Assembly: GCF_934372025.1 (NCBI RefSeq)
Contig: NZ_CAKROJ010000040.1
Location: forward strand, 1 to 20,971
Direction of reading: 5' to 3'
From: an uncultured Blautia sp.
GTDB lineage: Bacteria; Bacillota; Clostridia; Lachnospirales; Lachnospiraceae
Length of the DNA stretch: 20,971 nt
In this document: piece by piece, positions 1 through 7,235 of the stretch
Position numbering within the stretch: the stretch's first letter is position 1
Layout of the letters: the number at the start of each line of letters is the position of its first letter
Translations under genes and position numbers: made by a program
Notes under the pieces: generated by a model
Told to the model about the DNA's origin: nothing
Seen by the model: the letters and a program-made list of their open reading frames with translations, nothing else
Database searches by the model: none

Positions 1-90
1 ATATGCTCTAGAATCGTTTCTGAGATCGTTCATGTAACTTCTCTGGCTTTCAGTATAAAACGGCTTGTATGGCAAAATACAAGGTCGTTT
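1..90. other. Left-edge sequence, no gene recognised
   Basis: Plus frame 1 stays open from the window edge to a TAA at 97-99 (32 codons). The translation resembles nothing I know, so it may be a gene tail or chance. A dyad lies at 64-69/78-83 (cttgta...tacaag), extendable outward with mismatches, but neither side carries a T-run that would make it a clear terminator. Confidence 0.25.
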
Positions 91-152
91 GAAAAATAAA
101 AGTAAAAAAAGGCTCATAAACTATCAGTTTTCGTTCTGATAGTCTATGAGCC
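91..152 (-). terminator. Rho-independent terminator of the tRNA-Thr transcript
   Basis: Arms at 111-127 and 136-152 form a 17-bp stem with one mismatch around an 8-nt loop. On the minus strand it is followed by a run of seven T (104-110) and more T-rich sequence. It lies 54 nt past the tRNA 3' end, so the tRNA appears to be a single-gene transcript. Confidence 0.9.
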
Positions 153-205
153 TGTTCTTGAATCTTCAAAGTCCCAAAAAACCAGTAAAATGGGCATAAA
201 AAAAG

Positions 206-278
206 AGCTGCTGACGGGAATCGAACCCGTGACCTCCGCCTTACCAAGGCGACGCTCTACCGACTGAGCCACAGCAGC
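206..278 (-). tRNA. tRNA-Thr (anticodon GGT)
   Basis: The minus strand folds as a full cloverleaf of 73 nt. The 7-bp acceptor stem pairs GCTGCTG (272-278) with CAGCAGC (207-213); the D-arm is GCTC...GAGC; the anticodon loop is TTGGTAA with anticodon GGT; the T-arm carries GGTTCGATTCC. The discriminator base is T, and the 3' CCA is not encoded, so it must be added after transcription. GGT reads ACC/ACU threonine codons. A consensus promoter lies upstream and a strong terminator downstream, indicating a monocistronic unit. Confidence 0.95.
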
Positions 279-317
279 ACTTATATGAGAAGACATTTCT
301 GCCGCTCACAGTTGATT

Positions 318-346
318 ATTTTATCAGAAACCCTCTCTGCTGTCAA
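318..346 (-). promoter_or_regulatory. Sigma-A promoter of the tRNA-Thr gene
   Basis: On the minus strand a perfect -35 TTGACA (341-346), a 17-bp spacer and -10 TAAAAT (318-323) lie about 40 nt ahead of the tRNA 5' end, leaving a leader of roughly 30 nt to be trimmed by RNase P. Confidence 0.85.
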
Positions 347-484
347 CAGGTAATTTTTCTTTTTTCATATTTTTATGAACCTTTCTGCAAACCATTTTTT
401 ATGATATTTTTCGCAGGAAATCTTTAAAAACCATTGTTTTTATGATATGATTAACCTTTAAAGAATTATTCAGGAGGGAAATAG

Positions 485-2149
485 ATGGAGAACGAGACCG
501 TTTCTAAAAATTTTATTGAAAACATCATTGACAAGGACCTGGCCGAGGGTGTTTATGATACCGTACACACCCGCTTCCCACCGGAGCCTAATGGATACCT
601 CCATATCGGACATGCCAAATCCATTCTTTTGAATTATGGACTTGCTCAGGAATACAATGGCAAGTTTAATATGCGTTTTGATGATACCAACCCTACCAAA
701 GAAAAAAGTGAGTTTGTAGAATCTATTAAGGCTGACATTAAATGGCTTGGTGCCGATTGGGAGGACAGACTTTTCTTCGCTTCCGATTATTTCGGACAGA
801 TGTATGAAGCCGCTGTCAAACTGATCAAGAAGGGAAAAGCTTATGTCTGCGATCTGACTGCCGATGAAATCCGTCAGTACCGCGGAACCCTGACAGAGCC
901 TGGTAAGGAAAGCCCATACCGCAACCGTTCTGTAGAAGAGAATCTTCAGCTTTTTGAAGAAATGAAAGAAGGCAAATACGCTGATGGCGAGAAAGTACTT
1001 CGTGCCAAAATCGATATGGCTTCTCCAAACATGAACATGCGTGACCCTGTTATCTATCGTGTCGCACATATGACACATCACAGAACAGGTGATACCTGGT
1101 GCATTTATCCAATGTATGACTTTGCTCATCCGATCGAAGATGCCATTGAAGGAATCACACATTCTATCTGCACACTGGAATTCGAAGATCACCGTCCGCT
1201 TTATGACTGGGTTGTTCGTGAACTGGAATACCCGCAGCCGCCAAAGCAGATCGAATTTGCAAAGCTTTATCTGACCAACGTTGTAACCGGAAAGCGTTAC
1301 ATCAAGAAACTGGTCGAAGATGGAATCGTAGATGGCTGGGATGACCCGCGTCTTGTTTCTATTGCCGCGCTTAGAAGAAGAGGTTTCACACCGGAATCTA
1401 TCAAAATGTTCGTAGATCTCTGCGGTGTTTCCAAAGCAAACAGCTCTGTTGATTATGCAATGCTTGAGTACTGCATCCGTGAAGACCTGAAATTAAAACG
1501 TCCTCGTATGATGGCCGTTATGGATCCGATCAAACTTGTGATCGACAACTATCCGGAAGGACAGGTAGAATATCTGGAAGCTCCGAACAACATGGAAAAT
1601 GAAGCTCTGGGAAGCCGTCAGATTCCATTCAGTGGTGAATTATACATTGAACGTGATGACTTCATGATCGATCCGCCTCGTAAATACAAGAGACTTTTTG
1701 TCGGCACAGAAGTTCGTCTCATGAATGCATATTTTGTAACATGTACAGGATATGAAGCAGATGATGACGGTACTGTACGCGTTGTACACTGTACTTATGA
1801 TCCGGAAACAAAGGGCGGCAATGCTCCTGACGGACGTAAAGTAAAAGGAACCATCCACTGGGTGGAAGCATCCAATGCCAAAAAAGCAACTGTACGTCTT
1901 TACGAAAACATCGTAGATGAAGAAAAAGGTGTATACAACAAAGAAGATGGATCTCTGAATGTGAATCCAAACTCTCTTACTACCGTTACTGCTTATGTTG
2001 AGCCGGCACTTATGGAAGCCAAAGGCTATGACAGCTATCAGTTTGTAAGAAACGGATTCTTCTGTGCAGATATCCACGACTCCAAAGAAGGCGAACCGGT
2101 ATTTAACCGCATCGTATCTCTGAAGAGTTCTTTCCGTCTTCCTAAATAA
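485..2149 (+). CDS. glnS: Glutaminyl-tRNA synthetase (GlnRS)
   Basis: This cytoplasmic class I aminoacyl-tRNA synthetase charges tRNA-Gln with glutamine. Its 554 aa equals the usual bacterial length. The N-terminal Rossmann domain shows FPPEPNGYLHIGHAKS, with the HIGH motif at residues 40-43. WDDPR and RRRGFTPESI around residues 285-310 and the C-terminal beta-barrel anticodon domains fit the family. The second signature loop reads VVTGKRY (266-272) where E. coli GlnRS has VMSKRK, so the KMSKS motif is degenerate, keeping only the KR core. The start is fixed by AGGAGGG at 472-478, 6 nt before ATG. Many Firmicutes lack GlnRS and use GatCAB transamidation, so the gene is a lineage trait worth noting. 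It stands alone and ends in its own terminator. Confidence 0.95.
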   Translation: MENETVSKNFIENIIDKDLAEGVYDTVHTRFPPEPNGYLHIGHAKSILLNYGLAQEYNGKFNMRFDDTNPTKEKSEFVESIKADIKWLGADWEDRLFFASDYFGQMYEAAVKLIKKGKAYVCDLTADEIRQYRGTLTEPGKESPYRNRSVEENLQLFEEMKEGKYADGEKVLRAKIDMASPNMNMRDPVIYRVAHMTHHRTGDTWCIYPMYDFAHPIEDAIEGITHSICTLEFEDHRPLYDWVVRELEYPQPPKQIEFAKLYLTNVVTGKRYIKKLVEDGIVDGWDDPRLVSIAALRRRGFTPESIKMFVDLCGVSKANSSVDYAMLEYCIREDLKLKRPRMMAVMDPIKLVIDNYPEGQVEYLEAPNNMENEALGSRQIPFSGELYIERDDFMIDPPRKYKRLFVGTEVRLMNAYFVTCTGYEADDDGTVRVVHCTYDPETKGGNAPDGRKVKGTIHWVEASNAKKATVRLYENIVDEEKGVYNKEDGSLNVNPNSLTTVTAYVEPALMEAKGYDSYQFVRNGFFCADIHDSKEGEPVFNRIVSLKSSFRLPK

Positions 2150-2164
2150 ATAATGTATTTTCTG

Positions 2165-2197
2165 AAAAGCAGGTCTGAGTAAGCCTGCTTTTCTTTT
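2165..2197 (+). terminator. Rho-independent terminator of glnS
   Basis: A perfect 9-bp stem AAAAGCAGG (2165-2173) / CCTGCTTTT (2184-2192) with a 10-nt loop is followed by a T-rich tract, 15 nt past the glnS stop. Confidence 0.9.
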
Positions 2198-2221
2198 TAC
2201 TTTTTATGCTCTCCTCTATTA

Positions 2222-2272
2222 CAAAAAGAGCCGCTGCTTTATAAAATGCATTGCATCTATAAAACAACAGCC
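2222..2272 (-). terminator. Terminator at the end of the sigH operon
   Basis: Minus-strand arms at 2258-2272 and 2229-2243 pair over 15 positions, several as G-U, around a 14-nt loop. A T-run (complement of 2223-2227) follows. It lies 14 nt past the stop of the acidic membrane protein gene and back-to-back with the glnS terminator, as expected for convergent units. Confidence 0.8.
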
Positions 2273-2286
2273 CTTTTCAGAACAGC

Positions 2287-2661
2287 TTATTCTTCTGTTT
2301 TTTCTGCCTCTTCAGCAGCCTCAGTTTCTTCTACTGCCTCTTCTTCGGCTTTTTCTTCTTCGCTTTCTTCTTTGATAACTTCTTCTACACCCTGCTCTGC
2401 ATCTGCAGATTCTGCTGTTTCTTCTACTGCCTTCTCAACTGCTTCTTCCGACTCATCCCAGGATGCAAAATCTTCTTTTGTTTCTTTCTTTTCTTCCGGT
2501 TCGGAAACTTCTTCTACGCTATCCTCTTCGAAATCATCATCAAAATCATCAAAATCGTCCAAAGAATCTCTTTTCAGTGCAAATGCTGCGATAGCACCTG
2601 CTGCTGCGGCTGCCACTGCTCCAACCGCTACAAGTCCCCAATATTTATTAATTTTTGCCAT
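2287..2661 (-). CDS. Small membrane-anchored acidic protein of unknown function
   Basis: This 124-aa protein is not assigned to a family I can name. Residues 8-29 form one hydrophobic, alanine/glycine-rich segment typical of a membrane anchor. A lysine-arginine follows, then a roughly 95-residue tail made almost wholly of Asp, Glu, Ser, Ala and Val with DDF repeats. The tail is probably disordered and, by the positive-inside tendency of the flanks, its side of the membrane is unclear. I chose the ATG at 2661 because AAAGGAG stands 9 nt ahead of it; a start 8 codons upstream has no comparable site. It is the last gene of the ispF-to-sigH operon, 44 nt after sigH. Similar acidic anchored proteins are common in Clostridia as lineage-specific genes. 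Confidence 0.7.
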   Translation of the reverse strand: MAKINKYWGLVAVGAVAAAAAGAIAAFALKRDSLDDFDDFDDDFEEDSVEEVSEPEEKKETKEDFASWDESEEAVEKAVEETAESADAEQGVEEVIKEESEEEKAEEEAVEETEAAEEAEKTEE

Positions 2662-2705
2662 ACTGTACTTCTCCTTTCGTACCATGTCATATTATTATCA
2701 TTTTA

Positions 2706-3305
2706 CTACTTCTGTTCCAAAAAAGGAAGTGAAAAGTTTCGCACCTTTCCCCGGATACGCTGCAATGCATTGTCAATCGATTTCGGGGTTTTCCCCATGA
2801 TCTCTGCAATCTTTACATAACCATATCCTCTGAGATAATAATTCAGAACTTTATTTTCCATCGGGCTTAAAGCCTTTGCAATTTCAAGTTCCAGATTTCT
2901 GACACTTTCCTGATCGATCATAATAGTCTCAGGATCTTCTGACCAGGATCCTTCCAGATGTTCTGACTCATTTTCATCACTCAATGAAACATAGGAATTC
3001 AGCGGCAGATGTTTCTGACGATTAGAATACTGAACTGCACTGCAAAGCTGACGGTCAATACACAAATTGGCAAATGTCCGGAACGAAGTATCCCTGTCTG
3101 GCTGATAATTCTGAATTGCCTTAAAAAGTCCGATCATACCTTCCTGAATCAGATCATCGGTTTCGCCGCCGATCAGAAACATGGTTCTCGCCTTTTTACG
3201 GACAAATTCTTTATATTTTTCCATCAGATAATCAGAAATATCCGTTTCTCCCTGCCGCAATCTGAAAATCAGTTCCTCATCGCTGTACTGATCGTAACGG
3301 TTCAT
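2706..3305 (-). CDS. sigH: RNA polymerase sigma factor SigH (sporulation/stationary phase)
   Basis: This 199-aa sigma-70 family factor directs RNA polymerase to early sporulation and stationary-phase promoters. Region 2 (about 25-105) includes DDLIQEGMIGLFKAI, the -10 recognition and core-binding helices, and ends in RQKHLPLNSY, a SigH hallmark shared with B. subtilis (RQKHIPLNSY). Region 4 (about 145-190) holds a helix-turn-helix reading KIAEIMGKTPKSIDNALQR, again nearly identical to SigH. It follows rlmB by 30 nt, matching the Firmicutes order cysS-mrnC-rlmB-(yacP)-sigH, but no yacP gene lies between them. The start is supported by AAGGGGA 6 nt upstream. Presence of sigH argues for a spore-former, though some non-sporulating Clostridia keep it. 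Confidence 0.93.
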   Translation of the reverse strand: MNRYDQYSDEELIFRLRQGETDISDYLMEKYKEFVRKKARTMFLIGGETDDLIQEGMIGLFKAIQNYQPDRDTSFRTFANLCIDRQLCSAVQYSNRQKHLPLNSYVSLSDENESEHLEGSWSEDPETIMIDQESVRNLELEIAKALSPMENKVLNYYLRGYGYVKIAEIMGKTPKSIDNALQRIRGKVRNFSLPFLEQK

Positions 3306-3335
3306 TTTTCGTCCCCTTATCCGGCACTGTTTGTT

Positions 3336-4079
3336 TTATTTTGCGGCTTTCACCAGTCGCTGTCTTACAATTTCGTAAGCAAGGACACCTGCTGCCACAG
3401 AAGCATTCAGAGAATCTATATCACCTTTCATTGGAATCGATGCTGTAAAATCACAGGCTTCTCTTACCAGACGGCTGACGCCCTCTCCCTCGTTTCCGAT
3501 CACAAGTCCCATCGGTCCTGTCAGATCAAGATCATACATGGTTTCTCCACCCATATCTGCGCAGACAAACCAGATGCCTTTTTCTTTCAGCTCTTCGATT
3601 GTCTTTGCGATATTTGTTACCTTTGCCACCGGAGTATAATTAATCGCACCTGCTGATGTCTTGGCAACTGTAGATGTCAGACCCACAGCTCTTCTCTTCG
3701 GAATGATCACTCCATGCGCACCGGCAAGGTTTGCAGTACGGATGATTGCTCCGAGATTATGAGGATCTTCCACATTATCTAAAAGAACAAGGAACGGTGG
3801 TTCTCCCTTTTCTTCTGCTCTTGCAAGAATTTCGTCGACTGTACTGTATTCATAGGCAGCCACCTGGGCAATTACACCCTGATGTGCTCTTGTTTCGCTG
3901 AGCTGATCCAGTCTTTCTTTTGTCACATAATTGATAATTGTATCCGTCTTACGTGCTTCTCTCGCGATCGTCCGCACCGGACCATCCTGACAGCCATCAA
4001 GAATAAAGAGCTTGTCTACACATTTGCCGGAGCGGAAAGCCTCCAGCACCGCATTGCGGCCTTCTATCTGTTCACTCAT
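3336..4079 (-). CDS. rlmB: 23S rRNA (guanosine-2'-O-)-methyltransferase RlmB
   Basis: RlmB is a SpoU-family knotted methyltransferase which in E. coli modifies G2251 in the peptidyl-transferase region of 23S rRNA using SAM. The 247 aa match the family. Residues 1-75 form the RNA-binding substrate domain beginning EGRNAVLEA. The three SPOUT motifs follow: DNVEDPHNLGAIIRTA (101-116, with N108 and R114), VIGNEGEGVS (193-202) and IPM...SLNASVAAGVLAYE (215-236). Its ATG overlaps the mrnC stop by 4 bp, indicating translational coupling. A related TrmH-type substrate cannot be excluded by eye, but the operon position favours RlmB. Confidence 0.92.
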   Translation of the reverse strand: MSEQIEGRNAVLEAFRSGKCVDKLFILDGCQDGPVRTIAREARKTDTIINYVTKERLDQLSETRAHQGVIAQVAAYEYSTVDEILARAEEKGEPPFLVLLDNVEDPHNLGAIIRTANLAGAHGVIIPKRRAVGLTSTVAKTSAGAINYTPVAKVTNIAKTIEELKEKGIWFVCADMGGETMYDLDLTGPMGLVIGNEGEGVSRLVREACDFTASIPMKGDIDSLNASVAAGVLAYEIVRQRLVKAAK

Positions 4080-4501
4080 AATACATCCTCTCCGATTCCT
4101 CTACGGACCAGTTCAATCATCCGTGTATAATCCTCTTTTAAATACAAATATCCCATCAAAGCTTCAAATCCGGTTGCCCTGCGATAGTCTGCCATCGTTG
4201 CATGCTTCGCCATTGTCGGTGAATGTGCATTGCGGCCTCTGCGATAAACGCTCAGTTCTTCCGGTGTCAGTTCTTCCTCTATAACTTCCATGATTGCTGA
4301 CTGCGCACCTGCCTTGACAAGACTGCTTGCTTTCTTATGGAGACGGTTCACCGGACAGTTTCCCTTCTTTACAAGAACCGTCCGGATAATCAGTTCATAA
4401 ACAGCATCTCCGATATATGCCAGAGTAAGCGGAGAATAGCTCCGCAGATCCTGGTCTTCCAGATGAAACAGTTCTTTTAACTGCATCAGATTCGTTTCCA
4501 T
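4076..4501 (-). CDS. mrnC: Mini-ribonuclease III (23S rRNA maturation)
   Basis: Mini-III is an RNase III-like enzyme without the dsRNA-binding domain; in B. subtilis it trims the ends of 23S rRNA precursor as a dimer. The 141-aa protein has the signature AYIGDAVYEL (28-37, catalytic D32) and RRGRNAHS...YRRATGFEALMGYLYL (88-121, catalytic E113). No dsRBD follows, as expected. The start codon lies inside the 3' end of cysS (16-bp overlap) with GAGGG just ahead, and the stop overlaps rlmB. Together with rlmB it makes an rRNA-processing pair in the operon. Confidence 0.93.
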   Translation of the reverse strand: METNLMQLKELFHLEDQDLRSYSPLTLAYIGDAVYELIIRTVLVKKGNCPVNRLHKKASSLVKAGAQSAIMEVIEEELTPEELSVYRRGRNAHSPTMAKHATMADYRRATGFEALMGYLYLKEDYTRMIELVRRGIGEDVL

Positions 4502-5892
4502 TTTACACCCTCACGAGTATCTTTAAGTTCAATTCCTTTGTCCAGAAGAATACCTCTGATCTCGTCAGCTCTTGCAAAATCTTTTGCTTTTCTGGCTGCC
4601 TGACGTTCTGCGATCAGATTTTCAATCTCTTCATCAAGAATTTCTTCTTTCTTGTCAAGATTCAGTCCAAGAACATCACACAGCTTTGTCATAACTTCAA
4701 GAGTATGTCCTGCAAATTCTGCTGAGCTTCCCTCCTGAACATTCGTATTTGCAAATTTAACAAGTTCAAAAACTGCTGCAAGTGCATCTGCAGTATTAAA
4801 GTCGTCATCCATGGCTTCTTCAAATTTTGTTACAAAAGCACTTTCTTCCTGCATCAGTTTCTTTTCTTCTTCTGTTGCATCCTGCACATCAGATGCCTGA
4901 CGGTCGCGAAGTCTTGCTGCTGCTTCTGTAATTCTTTCCAGTGCATTCTTGGAGGATTCCATCAGATCCGCACTGAAATTAAGCGGACTTCTGTAATGTG
5001 CATTCAGCATAAAGAAACGAAGCACCTGAAGATCATACTGCTCACCGATTTCACGAACGGTACGGAAGTTTCCAAGAGATTTGGACATTTTACGGTTATC
5101 AATATTCAGGAATGCATTGTGCATCCAGTATTTTGCAAACGGAACACCATTGCAGCATTCACTCTGTGCGATCTCATTTTCATGATGCGGGAATACAAGG
5201 TCCTCGCCACCGGCATGAATATCAATCTCATCACCAAGATACTTCTTGGACATGACAGAACATTCAATGTGCCATCCCGGTCTTCCGTCGCACCATGGAG
5301 ATTTCCAGTAAGGTTCTCCCTCTTTCTTAGGTTTCCAGAGTACAAAATCAAGCGGATCTTCCTTCTGATCCTCACCGGATACCTGCAGTGAACGGAATCC
5401 TGACTGCAGATCGTCCAGATTTTTATGAGAAAGCTTTCCATATTCTTTGAATTTTTTCACACGGAAATATACAGTTCCGTCTGCAACCGGATAAGCATAA
5501 CCTTTATCGATCAGTGTCTGGATCATATCGATCATTCCATCGATTTCCTGTGTTGCAAGAGGATGTGTAGTAGCCGGTTTTACGTTCATACCAGCCATGT
5601 CCTTCTTACATTCTGCAATATAACGCTGTGAGATTTCTTCTGCACTTACGCCTTCTTCGATTGCTTTTTTGATGATCTTGTCATCTACGTCTGTAAAATT
5701 GGATACATAATTTACTTCATAGCCTTTGTACTCCAGGTAACGACGAACTGTATCAAAAATGATCATCGGTCTTGCGTTTCCGATATGGATCAGATTGTAT
5801 ACTGTCGGTCCGCACACATACATGCGTACCTTTCCCTCTTCCAGAGGTACAAATTCTTCTTTTCTGCGTGACATTGTGTTAAAAAGTTTCAT
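4486..5892 (-). CDS. cysS: Cysteinyl-tRNA synthetase (CysRS)
   Basis: This class I synthetase charges tRNA-Cys. The 468 aa match the family. The HIGH motif is HIGN (36-39) and the KMSKS motif is intact (268-272). The zinc site that selects cysteine is complete: C27, C211, H236 and E240, matching E. coli C28/C209/H234/E238. The C-terminal DALR/anticodon region ends with the usual RADEIRGILLDKGIELKDT stretch. GGAGG lies 8 nt upstream of the ATG. It follows ispF by 35 nt. No T-box leader, often found ahead of cysS in Firmicutes, fits in this gap, so expression should follow the operon promoter at 7187-7215. Confidence 0.96.
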   Translation of the reverse strand: MKLFNTMSRRKEEFVPLEEGKVRMYVCGPTVYNLIHIGNARPMIIFDTVRRYLEYKGYEVNYVSNFTDVDDKIIKKAIEEGVSAEEISQRYIAECKKDMAGMNVKPATTHPLATQEIDGMIDMIQTLIDKGYAYPVADGTVYFRVKKFKEYGKLSHKNLDDLQSGFRSLQVSGEDQKEDPLDFVLWKPKKEGEPYWKSPWCDGRPGWHIECSVMSKKYLGDEIDIHAGGEDLVFPHHENEIAQSECCNGVPFAKYWMHNAFLNIDNRKMSKSLGNFRTVREIGEQYDLQVLRFFMLNAHYRSPLNFSADLMESSKNALERITEAAARLRDRQASDVQDATEEEKKLMQEESAFVTKFEEAMDDDFNTADALAAVFELVKFANTNVQEGSSAEFAGHTLEVMTKLCDVLGLNLDKKEEILDEEIENLIAERQAARKAKDFARADEIRGILLDKGIELKDTREGVKWKRI

Positions 5893-5927
5893 GTCTCTTT
5901 CCTCCGATATATTACTTCACAGCAGGC

Positions 5928-6407
5928 TCAGTCCTGTTTTTCTGTAAGGAGACAGATTGCCTGAGATGCAATCCCCTCTCCTCTTCCGGTAAAACCAAGT
6001 CCTTCTTCTGTAGTTGCTTTTATATTAAGCTTTGATTCTGAAATTCCAAGCGCTTCCGCCATGTTCCTGCGCATCTGCGGAATATGCGGTGCCATCTTCG
6101 GTTTCTGTGCAATAACGGTAGCATCGATATTTCCTACCTCATATCCATTCTCACGAAGAAGCCCTGCCACATGAACAAGCAGTTTAATACTGGAAATCCC
6201 TTTATATGCCGGATCCGTATCCGGAAAATGCTTCCCGATATCTCCCAGTGCCGCAGCTCCAAGCAGCGCGTCCATAACTGCATGGATCAGCACATCTGCA
6301 TCAGAATGTCCCAGAAGACCTTTTTCCCACGGGATATCCACACCGCCAAGAATCAGTTTGCGTCCTTCTGTCAGTTTATGAACATCATAGCCCATTCCAA
6401 CTCTCAT
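5928..6407 (-). CDS. ispF: 2-C-methyl-D-erythritol 2,4-cyclodiphosphate synthase
   Basis: IspF closes the cyclodiphosphate in the MEP (non-mevalonate) isoprenoid pathway, acting as a trimer with zinc. The 159-aa length is typical. The zinc ligands D8, H10 and H42 are present in GYDVH and LIHAV, followed by HSDADV (34-39), FPDTDPAYKG and the C-terminal TTEEGLGFTGRGEGI signature. I place the start at ATG 6407, 7 nt after AAGGAG, rather than an in-frame TTG two codons earlier. The preceding truncated dehydrogenase gene stops 2 nt before it, so its ribosome binding site lies inside that gene's end. ispD, the usual partner, is not in the window. Confidence 0.95.
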   Translation of the reverse strand: MRVGMGYDVHKLTEGRKLILGGVDIPWEKGLLGHSDADVLIHAVMDALLGAAALGDIGKHFPDTDPAYKGISSIKLLVHVAGLLRENGYEVGNIDATVIAQKPKMAPHIPQMRRNMAEALGISESKLNIKATTEEGLGFTGRGEGIASQAICLLTEKQD

Positions 6408-6409
6408 AA

Positions 6410-7096
6410 TCAATCTCCTTCTGACTGACCGGCAAGTCCTGCCTGGATCAGTGCATACATCAGTTTTTCACAGGCGTCTTCCTCTCCCTGTGCGATCTGT
6501 GTCTCTGATATCCTTATTTCTGTCGGATATATTTTATTGTCATTCAGCCTCGACAGACCTGTCATATTCAGTTCTGCCGGCGCATTTGCAAAAATATCCG
6601 TATCTGCATATACGGCAATCGGTGCTTCCGCCTGTATCTTTCGCGTCTGACCATTCCATGTCATTGCTGCCATCTGTGATACAAATCTGCTGGCACTGGC
6701 TGCCGTGGGGACGGAAATAAAAGGAATTTTATACTGAAAAGCCACATATCTGCTGATGTCATGCACAGTTCCTGCCCCGACAGCAAGAATCAGATCAATA
6801 TCATCATCCATATAGTTCTCAACAATTTCTATCGCATGCTGGTCTGCCTGAAGTTCCTCTGCATCCAGTACCAGAACCTGACAACGGTCAAAAATATCTT
6901 CCATAAGTTCTTCTGTTGCTTTGCATGTGTTGGTATCGCAGATCAGAAGCGGTGAAATATATTCTTTCAGAAATCCATCTGACATAGCTTCTTCAAGAGC
7001 ATTCACTGCTCCCGGCTCAATTCGTATTTCCTTTATTTCATGGTGCATCTTCCCGTCCCCGCAAGGTCGGGCAAAGTCATCTGCATCGACTCGCAT
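6410..7096 (-). CDS. Truncated sn-glycerol-1-phosphate dehydrogenase (AraM/EgsA)-like protein
   Basis: The first ~178 residues match the iron-containing alcohol dehydrogenase / AraM family. They hold the N-terminal Rossmann part with GAGTVHD (107-113, nucleotide binding), the ISRYVAFQYKIPFISVPTAAS core and ADTDIFANAPAEL (164-176). The family normally runs to about 390-420 aa. Here the conserved AGFGDxxGK region is missing, a short unfamiliar stretch follows (181-205), then EKLMYALIQAGLAGQ resumes the family pattern, and the gene stops before SRPASGAEHHxSH. All three metal ligands (Asp, His, His) are therefore absent, and the usual Asp of SVDGF reads SASRF. It cannot be a normal dehydrogenase. 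Yet the frame is open, starts after GGAGGAGAG, and ends 2 nt before ispF. It is either a decayed gene or a retained nucleotide-binding remnant. Confidence 0.75.
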   Translation of the reverse strand: MRVDADDFARPCGDGKMHHEIKEIRIEPGAVNALEEAMSDGFLKEYISPLLICDTNTCKATEELMEDIFDRCQVLVLDAEELQADQHAIEIVENYMDDDIDLILAVGAGTVHDISRYVAFQYKIPFISVPTAASASRFVSQMAAMTWNGQTRKIQAEAPIAVYADTDIFANAPAELNMTGLSRLNDNKIYPTEIRISETQIAQGEEDACEKLMYALIQAGLAGQSEGD

Positions 7097-7186
7097 TTAT
7101 TTCTCTCCTCCTGTATTCACTGTCATCTGCCATCATTCAGCACTGTCATGACAACAGACAAAAAACCTATTTTATTACAAGCTGTT

Positions 7187-7215
7187 ATTATACATGATTT
7201 TAAGTAAAAAATCAA
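7187..7215 (-). promoter_or_regulatory. Sigma-A promoter of the ispF-cysS-sigH operon
   Basis: Minus strand: -35 TTGATT (7210-7215), 17-bp spacer, perfect -10 TATAAT (7187-7192). The leader is about 85 nt. It contains a 10-bp palindrome TGTCATGACA at 7144-7153 and two copies of CACTGTCAT (plus strand 7118-7126 and 7141-7149) 23 bp apart. Confidence 0.85.
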
Positions 7216-7235
7216 CGAAAGCAGGCTCTTCCCTG

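Noticed and set aside
64..83. Dyad at the left edge as a terminator of an upstream plus-strand gene
   Set aside because: No T-run follows on the plus strand and the minus-strand side is not T-rich enough; its upstream gene is outside the window.
470..1192. 240-codon open frame on the minus strand inside glnS
   Set aside because: It is fully antisense to a well supported synthetase gene, its translation is rich in Phe, His and Cys as expected of a shadow, and it has no family pattern.
2246..2800. Ser-rich 184-codon plus-strand open frame
   Set aside because: It is the antisense shadow of the Glu/Asp/Ala-rich tail of the acidic membrane protein gene; GAA/GAG codons read as TTC/CTC/TCT on the other strand.
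7097..7186. Possible T-box leader for the cysS-containing operon
   Set aside because: No TGGNACCGCG-type core, no specifier loop and too little length.
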